Source: Conus ventricosus | Taxonomy: Eukaryota; Mollusca; Gastropoda; Neogastropoda; Conidae | Reading direction: 5' to 3' | Assembly (NCBI GenBank): GCA_018398815.1 | Contig: CM031610.1 | Location: 29,480,289 to 29,544,288 of the forward strand | DNA length: 64,000 bases | In this document: one piece after another, positions 36,300-51,396 of the stretch | How positions within the stretch are numbered: the first letter of the stretch is position 1 | Layout: the number at the start of each line of letters is the position of its first letter | Program-made: the position numbers and the translations under genes | Notes under the pieces: generated by a model | Database searches by the model: none | The model's input: only the letters and a program-made list of their open reading frames with translations | What the model was told of the DNA's origin: nothing

Positions 36300-36760
36300 G
36301 CCTGTGGGCAGCTACAATCATAAACATTTGGGGAATCATAATAAACATTTGGGCAATCTATAAACATTTGGACAATTTTTTTTTGGACTTTAAAAACATT
36401 TTAAAGCCCCAAATAAACATTATAAAGTGGGGGGGGGGAAAAATACTGTGTGGGATTATTAAATCTTATAAACATTAAAAAGATTTTCATAGCTGTGTGT
36501 GGATGTAATAGAATCATAAAAACATTATAAAAGTCATAGCTTGTGTGGTTATTAGAACATAATAAAATTTTAAAATGTACATTTCTTGGTGTGGATTTTA
36601 AAAGAACAAAAAACATTAAAAATGTACTGAGCTTTGTTTTTGGAGTATATAAATCATAATAAACATTATAAAGATTACATGAGCTTTGGGTGTATGTAAA
36701 ATAATAGAATCCCATAATAAACATTATAAAGTGTACTGAGCTTGTGTGTGGATGGGAGGG
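36300..36760. repeat. Degenerate minisatellite with AATAAACATT core
   Basis: Seven or more copies of a 45-65 base unit built on ATAATAAACATTATAAAG and GTGTACTGAGCTTGTGTGTG, with variable length and many single-base differences. Confidence 0.75.
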
Positions 36761-37149
36761 AAGTGAGGTTCAAGAAATTTTTTTCCCTTTTCTGTATTTT
36801 TTCATCATATGCGTTTTTCAATCAGTGATTGTGTTACCCCTGAAGAACTGTTAGTTCAGTCCCGAAATTAGGTCTCCCGGGCTGTCATTCTTTATGATAA
36901 TGAAAATTGCTTATCAAAAATACAGATTTGTCTGATATTTCCTGTTCTGGTTTAAAAATATTATCAGTAAAAAATGTTTCAAATCATTTTTTTTTTCTGT
37001 TGCTTGATTCTTGGTTTGTATTTTTCATTGTAACCATTTCTTTTTTCCAAACATGACTATTCTCAAAAAGCTTTAAACCCTAGACTGGGGACTGGGTCAG
37101 CAATATCTTTTTTGTTTGAAATGTAGATTTTTATCTGGATTGTCCCAGA

Positions 37150-37544
37150 TTTTTTTTTCTTTTCTTTCTGCTACCAGGCTGATACCCTGCGGCACCCCTG
37201 TATGCCAGCAGTGGAGTTTGTGTGTTTGACCCTTTTTTTCATCCCGCCATTAAGGCAGCCAACTCCTCTTGGGGAAGGCATCTTTGTGTACGTGTCTCCA
37301 TACCAACGCCAAAATGGCCTTTCTCTTCCCAAAGTTTTGGGGATGGGGTTTACGTGTGTCAAAATGTTTGCGTGCGTTCACACACGGAACCTCGGTTTTT
37401 TTAGTTCTTCAAGGATTTATGGGAATGGAGCAGAACCAATGTTAACTCCGAGGGAAAAATCCCCTATACCGAAATTCGAACCCGCAACCCAGGATCACCA
37501 GATCACGAGTCCGGCGCTCTACCAACTGAGCTATCCGGCCCCCC
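37150..37544 (-). mobile_element. tRNA-derived SINE with full head and tail
   Basis: The minus strand starts GCCGGATAGCTCAGTTGGTA, with A-box at 37522-37533 and B-box GGTTCGAATTTC at 37471-37482. The body includes GTTGGTATGGAGACACGTAC, then GTTGGCTGCCTTAATGGCGG and a final A-rich tail (minus strand, near 37150). The tRNA-like head looks recent, though the anticodon arm carries extra bases, so it is not a plausible functional tRNA gene. Confidence 0.82.
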
Positions 37545-37821
37545 GATCCTCAGATGATTCAAACCATGGCTGGTAAAATTCAAGAAATACAGCATACTAT
37601 ATTTGGCTTTCAGCTAAGATAATGAAGACAATAACACATACATGATAATGTTGGCTTTTCCAGACGCCAAAGAAAAATCGTTGTTTGAAGATGCTAGTTT
37701 TTCAGACAGTTGCAAAGAATTTTAGTTTTGTTGTTGTTGTTTTGTGTTTTTTGTTTTGTTTTATTGGCTACTTCAAGTCCTGTCACCATGTACATGTGCA
37801 TCCATCCATGCATGCATATCA

Positions 37822-38003
37822 TTCTTATCACTGTTACTGTCGTGATCATTGCTGCAAACTTGTCTCCTTATTGCAGCGTTTATGTTCAGATCATACCTGT
37901 GCATCTAACCATCCGTGCGTTTCACTCTTATCATCGTTATGGTTGTATCGTTGCCGCAAACTTGCCTCCTTATTGCAGTGTTTATGTTCAGACCAAGATA
38001 CAT
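37822..38003. repeat. Tandem duplication, 102-bp period x about 1.8
   Basis: Two copies of a segment containing GCAAACTTG(T/C)CTCCTTATTGCAG and GTTTATGTTCAGA, offset by 102 bases and about 85 percent alike by eye. Confidence 0.82.
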
Positions 38004-38835
38004 TCAGATTTAACATCCTCATCTTCTTAAAGCAGATGAGGATGACCATTCCAGGAGATTGGGGGAGGGGACTGTTGTGGCTGTCTGGGCCCTGGAGCTA
38101 ACTGGACAGGAAGAAATCGAAACAAAGGCTGTTCCCCGACAGCCTTGACCAAATAACTCACATGCACGTAGCAAAGAATGCTCACAAACACAAAAACCAA
38201 AGCTTGAAGCTTCACCATGATTTTCATGCTCAGCAGAAGGAAACAGATAAGGCGGATGAAAATACAGGCACCTGTCTTTTAAATTTTTTTTTATAGCACT
38301 TGCAAGCGTGTTCTTGACTGATGTTTTAATTTGAAAAATACTGCTCATTTTGTTGGTTTGGTTCAAACAAAAATTAGATGTCGCACATTAAAATCATGTG
38401 CTAGTAACTTTGAAAATACTTTGAAACCAGTTCAACATCAGTGTAACACCTAATTCCAGCTAATGCTGGCTGGGGGTCAGTTAGTGCCACAGCGGAGACA
38501 TCGTCAAACTGTGCATTGACATCATCAGAATGATAACACTGTATTCAGGCATCCAGGAATTCCTGTTGGCTGCCACCACTTCTCTTGTCATACATTACTG
38601 CAGTTGTGTTTGTGTGAGTGACATTCTTAAGATTGATATGACTGTAAGGTGGTTTCAGGCAGAGTGTGTGTGTGTCACAGAGAGAGAGTGTGTGTGTGTG
38701 TATGTGTGCGCGCATGTGTGCGCGTGCACGTGTGTGTGCGCTTAAGCGTACGCGTGTGTGCTCGTATGCATTTTATACCAGTAGTTAGACAGCCTTACTC
38801 AGTTTTCAACAGTAATGCATATCAGTGCTGTTAAT

Positions 38836-39075
38836 CATGGTACCATAACCCATCAAATATGTACATAAATATGCATATTCGATTTCTGTGGCATGTGCAC
38901 ATGGAGAGGATTAAGGCATCAAGAGGTCCACACATATGATTGTTAACATGGGAAATCAGCTGAATCTTCCCACTTACAGTTAACCCCCTACTGCTTACTT
39001 GGATTTGAACCATGGACCGCATTAATCCATGGTTTTGACAACTGACAAGTCTGAATTCTTTGCTCTTAACCTGTC
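38836..39075 (-). mobile_element. Degenerate tRNA-derived SINE
   Basis: On the minus strand, B-box CATGGTTCAAATCC is followed by TTCCCATGTTAACAATCATA, GTGTGGACCTCTTGATGCCT and TTGATGGGTTATGG. This order (B box, CCCAGGTCAACATATGTG-like, GACCTGCTAGTGCCTGA-like, GGTGGGTTATGG) is one I recognise from common gastropod SINEs. The head is weak. Confidence 0.62.
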
Positions 39076-40179
39076 ATGATAAGGTTTGGAATTTGAAGCT
39101 CACAGTCATCAACTGCTTAGGGTGATTTTCATATATACATCCTCTTCATATACAAACCCTTTTTGGTTTTTGTGGATATGTGTGTTTACCTGATGGTTTT
39201 ATAGGAATTATGATGTTATATATGTTATGCTCAAGCATGTCTGAATATAAGTTCTGTTTGCAAGTAAGATGTCAACACAGGTGAAGTCAAGGCTTGCCTC
39301 TGCTGTGGACAATCATCTTCCCAGTGAACATAAAGCCCCACAATTTACTGAAAATACATCCTTTCTTCTCTATAGACGCTGGAGCCATATGCAGATCTTG
39401 AGGAAAAGAAGTCCAGGGATTCCAGAAATTGAGGAATAAGTGATCCAGACTGGGATGCTCCACATTCTATACAAGGAGCAAAAGACAAAAATGGCTAAGT
39501 GTGTCAGGTCACAAGGAGGTGGTGCAAGAACCTACCCTTGAAATGATCACACTCACAGGTCTTCTTTAGAGGCAAGTCAGCTTGACAGGGTATGTCAGGT
39601 GTTTAACAAATATTAAAAATCATCTCTTGAATCGCACACGGATCATGCCAAAACAATCAATAAAAAAAAAAGTGGTCATTTTCACAAGTAATCAAAGCTA
39701 AGGGAAGTAATCGACCAAAAATGGTGGCATTGCTTAACTGCTCTTTACCAGAACATCAAAACAGAACATGATGGTGGCTGAGTGCGAGTTAGATCGATTT
39801 ACCTGTCGTAGCTCTCAATTTGATCTTGCAGTGTGTGCACCAGAGCGCATAGTGACACCGTGCCCTAGGGAACCTGATGATTCAGAGTCAAAGTGGAGAT
39901 AGTGGCAAAGGTGAAGGCACTTTTGGCGTAAGTCATCTGCCCTTCACTTAGTGGTTAAAAAAACAAACAGATTTTATCATTATGGGAGACGTACTAACTA
40001 CTCGAGAGTAAACATATCTTAGAACTGTGGATGTGACTGTAATGACGCGTCTTTCAATAAAGTTTATTAAGGAGAAAAATGAAAATGTTACACACACTGA
40101 CGTGCACACAAACCTCTTGATTTACACTACTAATTATTCAGGACCATTGATTGACAAAAGTGAAGTTGCGATGGTGGTG

Positions 40180-40180
<1 letters not shown>

Positions 40181-40242
<62 letters not shown>
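40181..40242. repeat. (GT)n microsatellite
   Basis: About 60 bases of pure GT. Confidence 0.97.
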
Positions 40243-40246
<4 letters not shown>

Positions 40247-40462
40247 ATATGAGTGGTGGTGCAACTGTAACATCATTAATGTGAGTAAGCAATGGCACAA
40301 ATCTTCAAGTACACAGCAGAATGAGAACAGCAAATAAGTAATAGTAGATGAAAAGGAAACCATACAAAACCACCAAAACAGGTGATATAATTAGCATACT
40401 TAAGCACATCAATTAAAAATGACAATAATGTTTACTAAGAAGATATAGTGCGCGTGCACACC

Positions 40463-40475
40463 ACACACCACGCAC

Positions 40476-40534
<59 letters not shown>
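40463..40534. repeat. (CA)n microsatellite
   Basis: About 70 bases of CA with CACGCA interruptions at the left end. Confidence 0.97.
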
Positions 40535-40538
<4 letters not shown>

Positions 40539-40617
40539 CGCCCTTACAAACATGGTCACAGTGTCATGCAAATGAGAGGAACATTGCAGACTGAGTTAAT
40601 TTCCCATCAGATAGCAT

Positions 40618-41165
40618 GTGTTATCAAATACATGATACAGATATTCTCCTCCCCCAGTCTGTGTTATCAAATACATGATACAGATATTCTCCTCCCCCAG
40701 TCTGTGTTATCAAATACATGATACAGATATTCTCCTCCCCCAGTCTGTGTTAAGAAGTACATGATACAGATATTCTCCTCCCCCAGTCTGTGTTATCAAA
40801 TACATGATACAGATATTCTCCTCCCCCAGTCTGTGTTATCAAATACATGATACAGATATTCTCCTCCCCCAGTCTGTGTTATCAAATACATGATACAGAT
40901 ATTCTCCTCCCCCAGTCTGTGTTATCAAATACATGATACAGATATTCTCCTCCCCCAGTCTGTGTTTAAGAAGTACATGATACAGATATTCTCCTCCCCC
41001 AGTCTGTGTTATCAAATACATGATACAGATATTCTCCTCCCCCAGTCTGTGTTATCAAATACATGATACAGATATTCTCCTCCCCCAGTCTGTGTTATCA
41101 AATACATGATACAGATATTCTCCTCCCCCAGTCTGTGTTATCAAATACATGATACAGATATCCTC
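40618..41165. repeat. 43-bp minisatellite, about 12.7 copies
   Basis: Units begin with GTGTTATCAAATACATGATA and end CCTCCCCCAGTCT. Most units are identical. Copies 4 (40747) and 9 (40962) share a variant start, GTGTTAAGAAG or GTGTTTAAGAAG. The array ends by running into a C27 tract. The unit is not a multiple of 3, yet the minus strand stays open because all three frames of the unit lack stops. Confidence 0.97.

Positions 41166-41191
<26 letters not shown>
41165..41191. repeat. C homopolymer, 27 bases, at the end of the minisatellite
   Basis: The CCTCCCCC segment of the last 43-bp unit passes directly into the C run, so the run probably arose by expansion of that segment. Confidence 0.9.
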
Positions 41192-41196
<5 letters not shown>

Positions 41197-41460
41197 CACC
41201 ATAACCCTTCTCAAAATGGAAAAAAAAAGTGACGGACTTACACAACATAACAGCAATATCAACACCATGCACATTACACATTAAATTACAGCATGTAAAA
41301 AATCGAAATAAACAATGCTAAGTGAATAAGAAACAAATAAAACCATTCAGTTATCTTAACCATATATGTTAGCGCAGCTATTCAAAACAAGCAAAGGCAA
41401 AAAAAAAAAAGAGACAAGTTGAGACTGTTACAACATGCATACAATCTGACATGCTCATGC

Positions 41461-41469
41461 ACACACACA

Positions 41470-41541
<72 letters not shown>

Positions 41542-41574
41542 GCACACACCACACCACCACCACCACCACCACCT
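41461..41574. repeat. (CA)n then (CAC)n microsatellite
   Basis: About 80 bases of CA, a short break, then about eight CAC units. Confidence 0.96.
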
Positions 41575-41926
41575 TTGTAATAAATATGAAAATGTTGGTT
41601 GATTTTTTTTTTCAACATGGCAGACTAATTTAGTTGTATTTATGCTATCCTGTGAAATTGAGCATCTTACAGTGATACAGATGTAACCGTTTATGTGGAT
41701 TACAAAATTCTTTTATTGCTCAGTTGAGTTCTAAAGCACATCACTTAGACAGAAATAAATTTATATGAAAAAATGATGCCAGCGGAGATCTACATTGTAT
41801 TTTAAGTGATAGACCTTTGAAGCTACATGCCCACCCAAGACGTAAGTTTAGATAATGACCACATTTCAAAGCAGCGAATTTATCAATCAATAGAATTCAG
41901 CAAGCACACAAAATTGGACATATATG

Positions 41927-42208
<282 letters not shown>

Positions 42209-42259
42209 TTGCAAGGGCATGTGCTCGTTTGCACAAGTCTTTCCACACAAATAGATAAC

Positions 42260-43567
42260 AATGTTGGTGCACTACTGCAGAGTAGGCAATCATTGAAGCA
42301 GCTAAGTACTTGCTTCAGTTGCCAAACGAAGGCTCGAAGTCAAACTGGCATGCTCACAACTACTGAATGCACTTTTTGTGGACGGTGGCACATGCTGGAA
42401 ACTTGTGCTGTGTGTAATTTGTCTGCCAATGTCATGTTGCGCTCATATACAGCCCAGTAAGAGGCCATCATTTTGTTTTTTTAATGTTGCAAGAGATAGT
42501 AACTTGTCTTGCTTTTTGTTCCGCTTTCCATGTTGACAGGGACGTAGCATGTGTGCTAGCCAGGGTGTGACATTATTGTTGTTTGTCCACGACATAAGGT
42601 TTGAAATGGCAAAAGTGGGTTTTTTTCCTATCAAACAAAGTCTCATGGTGAACCTTTGAAATAAATCCCATACTGTAGCTACACAGTATGCAGACCTGTT
42701 TTCAACAAATTCTTGCCAGTCTCCTGAGCAGACCTGGAAGTACTGTGAATTTTGTGCAGGCTTTATTTCGATGTGACTCCCTGTCCCAGACAGTGTACAT
42801 ATTACTTTATAACGTGAATGTCCCAGAGGAAGTCGAAAGACTCATTGGCAGTCAACATAAAGGTCTGGACAAATCGCTGTCTGCCAGGACTGTGTTGGTT
42901 ATGCCTGAAAAAAAAAAGGTTTGGGACATCATGGACTATCCAAGCATTTGTTATGAATCCTTGTGACCAGCAGTCATGGGACAATATAAATAGTATGAAA
43001 ATGTCCATGTAGATAACTATATGACATATAACACAAGCATTCATTATCTTCTCTCTGTGAGGATTCTGTTATATAGTATTCCCTCTGCTGTTATACAATG
43101 TAGCATTTCTGAGTTGGAATTTCCATGTAAACTAATCCTGTTCTTGAAGAAGGGTTTGGGCTTGTATTGATGTGCTTAATTATTTGCTTTTTTTTCTGTT
43201 TTGTGACTTTATTCATACTTATTGTGAACTTGTATGGTATTTTTTCAGAATTGGTATATTCGTGGGAACTTGCTGGAGGGAGTATCAGCAGACTTCTATA
43301 TTATATTAAGACAGCACTCAAGAGTAAACAGCATCTTCCTCTGATTTTTGCCCCCAAAATTTTAGGTACTGGATGTTAGGCCTAAAGGTGATTAGTTAGT
43401 TGTTTTTAAAATTTTTTTAAGGCTTTATTAGACCTACCCTGATATTAATGTAAGGGAAACTATGAACAAGAGGATTATATGCCACAATGTACATGTTTTC
43501 TAACCCAGCAACCAACTTGCCTACATTCCAGGCCACGTTCTAATTTATGATGTCCCTGTTGTTGTAG
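42260..43567. other. Spacer upstream of the second phosphatase gene
   Basis: No coding exon I can support. A 92-codon open frame at 42688-42966 has normal composition but no recognisable domain. A short Cys-containing stretch at 42360-42460 is too small to judge. The promoter and 5' exon of the downstream gene are expected here. Confidence 0.45.
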
Positions 43568-43601
43568 ATGAGTGGGAGATAACAACACGATCCTCACCAG
43601 T

Positions 43602-45733
<2,132 letters not shown>

Positions 45734-46825
45734 GACAGACTGGTGAGGATGGTGATTGAAGGAAGGAAAGTCAGACATGGATGGACTGTTGAAACAGATT
45801 TTGAATGCTGGGGTAAGGATATTGCCTAGCAACAAGCTGCAGCATGGTATTTCTAATCCGAATGCTTATATGAACAACAGGCAGTAGTACCAAAGCCTCT
45901 CATCATTGCATGTTGGTTTAGTTCTCCTGAAGTCACAAAGGTGAAGGGGTCATCCACTGAAGATCTGATGCTGCTGTTTGATGTGCATGTAAGTATCAAG
46001 GTTGAACTGAGAGCTTTGGATTGGCAGATGGGCTAGGTGAGTGCCCATTGGTTAGGAACCATGAGTGATAATCATTGTTGTCACAATTCTGTTCCTGTGT
46101 GTGTACTTGTTGTGAAAGTTGTATCTTTTAGGCTGTAGGACTGTTCTTCTGTGTTTGTTGTGTAAACCGTTGTGATCAGTTGTTAAACCACCAAAGAGAC
46201 TAAGTGCAAGTCCTAACTTGAGCGATTTTTTGAGAATATCTTTGTGATTGGGTCTTTGGTCCTGTCACACATTATTTGCTGGGGTTTTTAGATCCTGTCA
46301 TGCATTGTTTGTTGTCAGAAACTATCTCAATCACTTTATTGTGAATCTAGTCTTCAGTGACTGTTGTCAAGACCATCAGTAACTGGCGGCAGGGGCAGTC
46401 TCATAGTGACTCCTCCTCATAGAGCCATTGTTGTGGTTGTCAGTCTGATTTGCCTTGACCGTTGTGAGGACTAGTGCAGCTGTGTCCAGTGTTCAGTTGG
46501 CTCTACAGCAGTTATATGACAGTATTGATAGCATTGCCTGATTTTGTGTCACGTCTTGCCTGGAAAAGTGTGTGATTTGAATTGATGACTGTACTCCTCT
46601 TTCTTTCTGAACAGAACTCTTGGTAGGTGTGTTGTTTTCCTTGGACGAAACTGACTTTCTGGGTTTTTTTTTTTCACTTGCTAATTTCAAGTTGGATATG
46701 AAGGAACTGCGAAAGGAGGATTTTGTTTGTACCTTTTTACGCATAAAGAGTCATACTCATTTTCATGCTAATTCATATTTAGTTGACAGATTTGTTGAGT
46801 GTGCAATTTCCAACTGATGTGTGCG

Positions 46826-46865
<40 letters not shown>

Positions 46866-46886
46866 TGTGTTGGTGTGTGTGTGTGT
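46826..46886. repeat. (GT)n microsatellite
   Basis: GT tract with one TGGTGTGTTGG interruption. Confidence 0.95.
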
Positions 46887-47521
46887 TTACTATGAATGTG
46901 CACATGTGTATTTGTGTGTATGTGTGTGTAACACTAGTGTTGAGCAATGGGCATATGACATGAAGTGATACTGCCAGAATGAAAATGGTATTTGAATCAC
47001 CGATCAATTTTCTTCATGGACAGCTAATCACATCTTTTATCTTATTCCTTGCATTTCCACCACGCAGTTTACAATAGAACTCATTTTATGGTGGAGCAAA
47101 ACTTCTGAAATAAAACTGCATACTTCCTGTTTTCAGACTCAAGTAGATTTTGTTTCTCAATGGTTTTCTTGCATTATGTAGTGTAGTGGATTGAACTGTG
47201 GAACTTTGTTTAACATTTAAGTCCTCTGCCTTTCCTCCATAAAATATTGTAAGAGAATGATCTGGTGTAGATTATAAAAAAAAAGCAATTAATGTTGTTG
47301 GTTTTTTTAACTTATTCTTTTACATTGAACATAATCAGATATACTTCCCTTTTTGTTTACAAGTAACTCAAAATGAACTTGGCAAATTTAAGGTTAAACT
47401 GGTCTAATATGTAAGTAACACTTAGCAATTGTGCGGGTCAGTCAGTGTGCAAAGGGTCAGAATGATACAAAAGAATGTATGCAACATCTGGATGGTCTTT
47501 TTCATACAGTTTGATACTATG

Positions 47522-47523
<2 letters not shown>

Positions 47524-47571
<48 letters not shown>

Positions 47572-47573
47572 AT

Positions 47574-47616
<43 letters not shown>

Positions 47617-47690
47617 CACATTTGTGTGTTGTGTGTGAGTGCGTGTGTGTGTGTGTGCGCGCGCACACGTGCGCATTTGTGTGTGTGTTT
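47524..47690. repeat. (GT)n compound tract with GCGCGCGC segments
   Basis: GT runs broken by ATGTATGA and two GC-alternating islands. Confidence 0.95.
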
Positions 47691-47892
47691 ATGTGGATGT
47701 ATATTACTTATTTATTAATACTTTAATTAAGTGTGAATTTGGTGTTGTTAGATTTTCTATACCCAACATTGATTTTTGCAGATTACAGTTAGTGATTTCA
47801 ACGTGTTGGTTTTTAATCCTAGGATTGGTTCTTTTAATCTTTTTTTAATGGGTTGGGTAAGGTTTTGCTTTTAATCCTTTTTTAATATATAT

Positions 47893-47975
47893 ATGTGGTA
47901 GTTTGAAACGTGGTGACAGTCCTGAGATAACCTCTGCTGTTGACGGGACTATAATTTTTAATCTTAATCTTTAAG
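47893..47975 (+). mobile_element. Probable LINE 3' tail, second copy
   Basis: CGTGGTGACAGTCCTGAGAT leads to GACGGGACTATAATTTTTAA and then a short (TTAATCT)-like repeat. It is a diverged relative of the 13079-13150 segment in sequence and order. Confidence 0.42.
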
Positions 47976-50900
47976 ATTTTTACAAGATGCACAATCAATT
48001 TTTTTCCAATATGTATTTCAAAAAGGTATTTTTCTGGTTAGTGAGGGGGAAAAATGCGTACATATTCACGTGCACAAGAATATAGGAACAAGCAACACCT
48101 TTACTTTGATAAGTTCTATGCTACTTACTTACTGACTCTGATGAATTGCTTTTGAACCTTTGATGTAAATGGTGATGAATTGAATCACATCATTTTTATT
48201 ATTGCAGATGTGAATTATTATTTGTATTGTTTCCACTCTGAATTTTCCCTACCCCCACAATGGATCAGTTGAAACAAAGAGAGGTAATGTCACATACAGA
48301 TTATGTGGCGGTTTTCTCACCAGATTGTCTCATCGCCTCAGAGCGGAGTGCAAGTGTGTCTAGATATTTCAAGAATCCAGTTTCCAAAGCCCTGTTTTGC
48401 ATGGTTGCCACATTTCATATGAATATTTTCTAATTTGTACATTTTGTTTTATTAAGATGTGATTTTAAGGTATTGTAATAAAATATTTTTGCTGTGCGAT
48501 CGAAAAAAAGGAAACAATTTCATAAAAGACTACCGTAACTGCCCAAGTGTTCCTTGTGGGTCCGACATCACATTGAGAGGGTTTGACATCAGCAATAACT
48601 TAAATCACCGTTCTGAATTGTTGACAGCTTATGACTGTTCATCTATCGTCTTGTATTTGTTTGTTTCCTGTATGAAGTGTTTACTGCTTTTGTTATGATA
48701 ATTTCAATCCAAAAAGATGAGGTAAACAAGGCATAAATGATGTGATCATGATATCTATACATTAAAACAAAGAAATAGCAGTCCTTCTGCACTACCTCTG
48801 TCACTGATACAGTGAACATGTTAAGCATACGAGCAGGATGCTTTGTTTTTTTTGCTACAATTTGAAATTAAGTGATGCATGTATTCTTTAAGTAAAAATT
48901 TCATGATAATCATTCATATCTGTTTTTTTTATTTAGCTTTAAAATCCATGAGAAATGAGATAACCATCTGGCATTGGCACTTCTTACTGCCTCTTTTTGG
49001 GGGTATCGCACTTTAAAACAGTTTTTGGGGGTCTTTTCTTACTGAGTCATTAACAGAGTGTGGTGCAACTATTGAAGGTTGTGGATATACTTTGTGTAAT
49101 GCTCTTCACATACTGATCCAGTTTGACAGGCAGACAGGGTAGCATTAGGCGTTGACTATACAGGTGCTTGCAGTCCTGCCAAATTACAGCATTAGCAGAT
49201 CAAAAGAAAGGACAATACTTTTCTTACTTTCCTTTGTCTTGTGTCCTGATACTTTACTTTTCACTTATTTTGAGGGTAAAAGGGAAAAGTTGGGGACATA
49301 GTATAAAGATCTGTCACATGCTTTTATCTTGCCATATTTGATAAACCGCTCAGCATACTTTTGAATGGAGCAGGATGCTCAAGGGTGTTTTCTTATTACC
49401 TGGGCCCCAAGAAACTGCCCTTCTTATAGCTTGTTAACTGAAGACTTGTGTGTGATGAAATCAGCTTTGACTAACCCCAGGGAAATGGGACTATTTCATA
49501 AAGCCTCACAACTCTTAAAGGTACGCATTGCTCAAGAGCACCTCTTTTGGTTGAGGTGAAGGTGCTTTTTTTCTTCTTTTTTTTAATAAATTTTTTAAAT
49601 TGTTTTTTTTAGTGTTGACCTCTGTTCTTCTATGAAATGTGAGCTTGTCATAGGTAGCCTTGAAATTAATTCTTATCTGAGACTGATACAGGCTGTGCCT
49701 GTTGATCGAATTTTGAGGAGATTTTTTTTTGGTATGTTTGCTGTAATCATGATTTTTAGAGTAGGGAAAATGAAACATACTCTCTCTGTCTGTCTGTCTG
49801 TGTCTCTGTCTGTCTGTCAGTCTGTCGCTTTCTCTCTGAATCCTTCATTTTAGACATAAAAATGTAAATAAGCTGATTTTGTAGGTATTCTTTTGTCTTG
49901 TTAAACATTCTCTCTCTCTTGCTCTCTCTCCCTCTCTCTCTCTCTCTTACATTCTGTTTCCAGAACCCCTGTAGCATTGCCTTTTGTGATAACATTTGCC
50001 TATGACCCTCTGTAACACATGAATTAATTAGTAATTATATCTAATTAGTTCTTCACGGGAACAATGGGTCAGAAGAAAAAATGATGAGAAAATGTCTACT
50101 GTTAATATGTTGGTAGTAACAGAAATGGTCCGTGATTGTCAGTAACATGACAATGGTTGCTTGAGCTGCAAAATTAAACACACACACACATACACATGCT
50201 CTCTCTCTCTCTCTCTCGCTCACTCACTTGCTCGCACAAACAAATCTGCGGTCATCTTTTGTCCCCCTCTTTCAAAGCAGGAACAAGGAACATGTGGACA
50301 ACTAGGACATATGTGTTCAGTTTAGAACACATGAGAATCCACACTCATGCTTGAAACTGCCTGATTGTGAATGCTGTACTGTGTTTTTAAGGTGAATGTG
50401 TGTTGATAAGGCCTATATGTGTTAATAAGGTGAATATGAATACTTCATCAAACAGACAAGTTTTCTTTTTATTACTTCATATCGCAGACTTTTTTTTTTC
50501 TCAAGATTTCATGAAAACATAGTATGAAGAATTCAGTGAGTCTAATTGTTTTGCTAGCTTTCATTGAAAATGCAGGTGAAATCTAGGTATGAAGGAGACT
50601 GAGCCTAAAGTTTTGAAATATTAAAGAGTTAGCGGTAAGGGGGCTTTATTCGTCACCTGTCTGTATCTCTGAACTCATCATGGAACAAAACAACTTTTGA
50701 GGTAAGGCAGCCCTTGGAGTCTGGATTGGATCGTCTCTGTGAACTTCATTTTCACCCTGATTCATGCTTGAACACTGTGATGCTTATAAATGGTGTGCTG
50801 ACATTCAAGTTTTAAGTACCTTGTCAGTAAAGTGTGGTATTTCTGATATGTGGTAGCAATTGTCATTTTCAGTGTTAGATGGCATTTACCAGTTCTGGAT

Positions 50901-51255
50901 GTGTTGATTGCTGACAGTAGGTGCAGCCTTTTTTTTTTTTTTTTTTTTTTAATCAGAAAGTGGAATGAAAGTGTGCAAGCACCAGAGACTGTCACATAAA
51001 AAGATGGAGTTCCTACCTCCATGAATTGAGTTCTCATTTTTTAAGCTGAAAGTAACATGTTGTGCATTTGGTGGAACAATCAGATATTGTGCATAGTGTT
51101 TTCAAACCAGAACTAACATTAGTCTTCAGTATTACCACATTTGTTTTTACAGCAGATGCTTTTTTTTTTTTTTTTTTAAAGAAATGCATTTGATGTGAAT
51201 ACTAGAAATGTTGAAGCTATTTTATGAAACATGTGAAAACAGTCTCTTGATGCAC

Positions 51256-51298
51256 ACACACAGACACACACACACAGACACACACTCACAGACACACA

Positions 51299-51378
<80 letters not shown>

Positions 51379-51396
51379 CACACACACACACACACA
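51256..51396. repeat. (CA)n microsatellite with CAGACA start
   Basis: About 140 bases, CA interrupted by CAGACA and CTCACA at the left and two phase slips. Confidence 0.96.

Larger units (their letters stand above)
34400..37100. other. Homopolymer-rich, low-quality-looking block
   Basis: Contains A20 (about 34930-34949), G41 (35316-35356), G9 at 36429-36437 and dense shorter runs of every base. No gene recognised. The 34500-34930 part has unusually G/C-rich text ending in the A-run and may be a second retroposed unit. Confidence 0.5.

Noticed and set aside
37465..37544. A functional tRNA gene on the minus strand
   Set aside because: A and B boxes are good, but the anticodon arm has extra bases, the acceptor stem does not close, and it continues into a SINE body and A-rich tail.
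40839..41021. A repeat protein encoded by the 43-bp minisatellite
   Set aside because: The unit is not a multiple of three, so the same sequence is read in three frames; openness is only because no frame of the unit has a stop.
40618..41165. CRISPR-like array
   Set aside because: Units are directly adjacent with no unique spacers, and the genome is eukaryotic.
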